Assembly: GCF_014356525.2 (NCBI RefSeq)
Contig: NC_052517.1
Span: 7,521,500 to 7,585,499 of the forward strand
DNA: 64,000 nucleotides
Source: Nilaparvata lugens
Taxonomy: Eukaryota > Arthropoda > Insecta > Hemiptera > Delphacidae
Direction of reading: 5' to 3'
Shown here: positions 62,165 to 64,000 of the stretch, in pieces
Numbering within the stretch: position 1 is the first letter of the stretch
Layout of the letters: every line of letters begins with the position of its first letter
The notes under the pieces: model-generated
What the model was told of the DNA's origin: nothing
Databases searched by the model: none
Seen by the model: the letters and a program-made list of their open reading frames with translations, nothing else
Program-made: the position numbers and the translations under genes

Positions 62165-63190
62165 GATGAGGTCCACGTTATAATGGCAATGGAGAAAGAT
62201 AGGAGAAGCACGTTGCCGACCCTCTGTCTTGTCAATGCCTCCTACAGACGGTAGCTGATAAAGGTTTATTGATGTGATTGACCGAGCGAAGTGAGATCTA
62301 AAATTCAAGTCGACGGTTTGGCATTTCTTTTATTGTTTGAATGTTTTTATGTTGCACTTTACGGCGAAACGCGGTAATAGATTTTCATGAAATTTGACAG
62401 GTATGTTCCTTTTTAAATTGCGCGTCGACGTATATACAAGGTTTTTGGAAATTTTGCATTTCACGGATAATATAAAAGTTAAAGGACCTCCTTCATACGC
62501 TAATATTAGAGTAAAAGTCAGACTATAGAATTATTCATCATAAATCAGCTGTCTAGTGAACTATAATACTACCCGTTCAAAAACATCAAACATCATTAAA
62601 ATGTATCTTTCCATCAACGTTGTTAGACAGTTGCAGCCAGACCTGATAACAGCGCTCACACTCACATTCCGGGACGACACGTCACGGTACGATAGGACAG
62701 AAAGCTATATGTTTATTTAGGATTTTCTCTAGACATTTCAAATTGATAAATTATTCTTTAATTTTTGAGAGAACATAACATAACAGCAGGTCAATGTAAC
62801 TTACTGAGCGCGAGGTCTACTGTTCACAGAACTACTAGTATTAACTATGTTCTATCTCGTTTGAAAAAATCAATTACATTTTATTAAGCAATAAATTATA
62901 TTTTTCAATAATTCAATTATGTGAATTTTCATAATTAAGATAAAATATTTTGTTATCTAATTATTAATTCTACATTGTTGAAAGACGATCTGGCAACAGA
63001 GCACAGCGAGAAAGAGATAGAGCTATCCGCTTTGTTGAATGATGGCAGTATCATTGCTAATCAAACACTGCCATTATAAAGTGGACCTTACTCCATAAGC
63101 TATTTTCTATCGAAGGCAGTGACAAGGCAGAGAATCGGCAATGTTGTTCTTCTATCTTTCTCCACTGTCATCATAACGTGGACCTCATCA
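62165..63190. mobile_element. MITE M1 (inverted orientation) interrupted by M2
   Basis: GATGAGGTCCACGTTATAAT at left; M1 is interrupted at about 62,276 by M2 (62,277-62,838) and resumes to an end at about 63,096; a further M1 end follows to 63,190 (CATCATAACGTGGACCTCAT). The insertion point differs by some tens of bases from the M2 insertion in M1b, so it looks independent. Confidence 0.65.
62277..62838. mobile_element. M2 element, copy e (complete reference)
   Basis: GATTGACCGAGCGAAGTGAG to GAACTACTAGTA, about 562 bp, including CAGACCTGATAACAGCGCTC and CATTCCGGGACGACACGTC. Non-coding. Confidence 0.65.
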
Positions 63191-63261
63191 CAGCTTATCT
63201 CACCTTGCTTCCAAACGGAGAGAAATATTCCACAAACGAAAGCTCTTCATTTATGACCAGC

Positions 63262-63537
63262 AAGTGGAATACATGTTATTGAATTTCTAGGTGGATTCCG
63301 AACCTCTACAAGACATTTACAATGAACCGTATATAAAAACTCTCAAAGGGAACTAATGTATATGTTATTGACATTCTAGGTGGTTTCCGAACTTCTACAA
63401 GACGATTACAATGAAGTATATAGCAAAACTCTTAAAGGGAACTAATGTACATGTTATTGACATTCTAGGTGGATTCCGAACCTCTACAAGACAGTTACAA
63501 TGAACCATATAGCAGAACTCTTAAAGGGGAACTACTG
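63262..63537. repeat. 89-bp tandem repeat, three units
   Basis: CTAGGTGGATTCCGAACCTC at 63,287, 63,376 and 63,465: period 89 bp, few mismatches. Units include ACATGTTATTGACATT and ACTCTTAAAGGGAAC. Confidence 0.9.
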
Positions 63538-63654
63538 TAACAATGTGGCAACATCGCATGTACTGGTCAGTGTATGGTAATGACCACTGATGGAGGGTTC
63601 CCCTTTAAAGAAATGAACGAACAATCTTGACCTCATTGTAAAGAGAACAAGGGT

Positions 63655-63667
63655 TTGCGAGAGGGAA

Positions 63668-63766
<99 letters not shown>

Positions 63767-64000
63767 TAGAGAGAGTGTGAGAAAGGAGGGAAGGAGAAGG
63801 AGTAGGAGAATGTGGTGATAATGGGAGTAATGGATGAGGAGGAGAAGGTGGGGGAGGTGGAGGAGGAGGAGTATGAGGAGGAGAGGGAGGAGGAGGAGAA
63901 TGAGGAGAAGAATGAGGTGGAGGAGAATGAGGAGGAAAAGAATGAGGAGGAGGAGGAGGAGGACATTGAAGAAGAGTTGTAGGAGGATTTGAAGAAGGAG
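63655..64000. repeat. (GA)n microsatellite and GGA polypurine tract
   Basis: About 105 bp of nearly pure (GA)n (63,658-63,764) followed by GGAGGA/GGAGAA purines to the window end. The 144-codon Ser/Leu-rich ORF on the minus strand is compositional. Confidence 0.9.

Overview
This is an AT-rich, repeat-dense stretch of a eukaryotic nuclear genome, almost certainly from an insect. Evidence: tRNA-derived SINE, APE-type non-LTR retrotransposons, DD41D Tc1/mariner elements, Helitron-like elements, hAT- and PIF/Harbinger-type MITEs, and very long GA/CT, GGA/TCC and TTC microsatellites. Several repeat families look to me like those of hemipterans, possibly planthoppers, but that placement is from memory and was not tested. 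There is no operon, no bacterial or organellar gene, and no complete host protein-coding gene. Three short exon-like segments (19,897-20,004 minus; 35,364-35,441 plus; 43,933-44,043 plus) are the only candidates for host coding sequence, all at low to moderate confidence.

Layout. 1-10,100: short retroposons (family R1 with a CAAT tail, family R3), two Helitron-like elements (3,327-3,985 and 6,232-6,886) and several MITEs. 10,700-12,300: a broken DD41D transposase, a tRNA-SINE with a 10-bp target duplication, and a LINE tail. 12,297-17,400 (all minus strand): a decayed CR1/L2-like LINE with a good APE endonuclease, directly preceded in the same orientation by a broken superfamily-1 helicase fragment of an alphavirus-like positive-strand RNA virus (an endogenous viral element), and beyond it a second truncated LINE with a mutated reverse-transcriptase active site. 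17,400-25,570: MITEs, degenerate tandem repeats, a candidate first exon and two tandem Helitrons. 25,578-33,130: deeply nested insertions (a DD41D element inside repeat RepA inside a LINE tail; then MITE M1 containing M2 containing a further insert containing M3). 33,350-42,260: polypyrimidine and polypurine tracts, R1/R2 retroposons and MITEs. 42,700-50,300: inverted repeats, RepA copy 3 flanked by a 67-bp duplication, and a 185-bp satellite that grew from a MITE end. 50,478-55,480: a TIR-like repeat, a small unidentified ORF, a GC-rich block with repeated CCAAT and GC boxes, and more retroposons. 55,494-57,553: a 5'-truncated LINE with a 16-bp target duplication. 57,772-64,000: an inverted Helitron-like copy, a RepA palindrome, composite MITEs and GA/GGA microsatellites.

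No coding sequences here form a host pathway. What the window records is successive insertion: several target sites can be read exactly because uninterrupted paralogous copies lie in the same window (the Helitron-like element at 3,327 against the empty site at 54,381, and the mariner at 27,973 against RepA copies at 44,375 and 60,441). All transposon and viral coding sequences are broken by frameshifts, stops or truncation. Coordinates of repeat ends are by eye and may be off by a few bases unless a target duplication is given.
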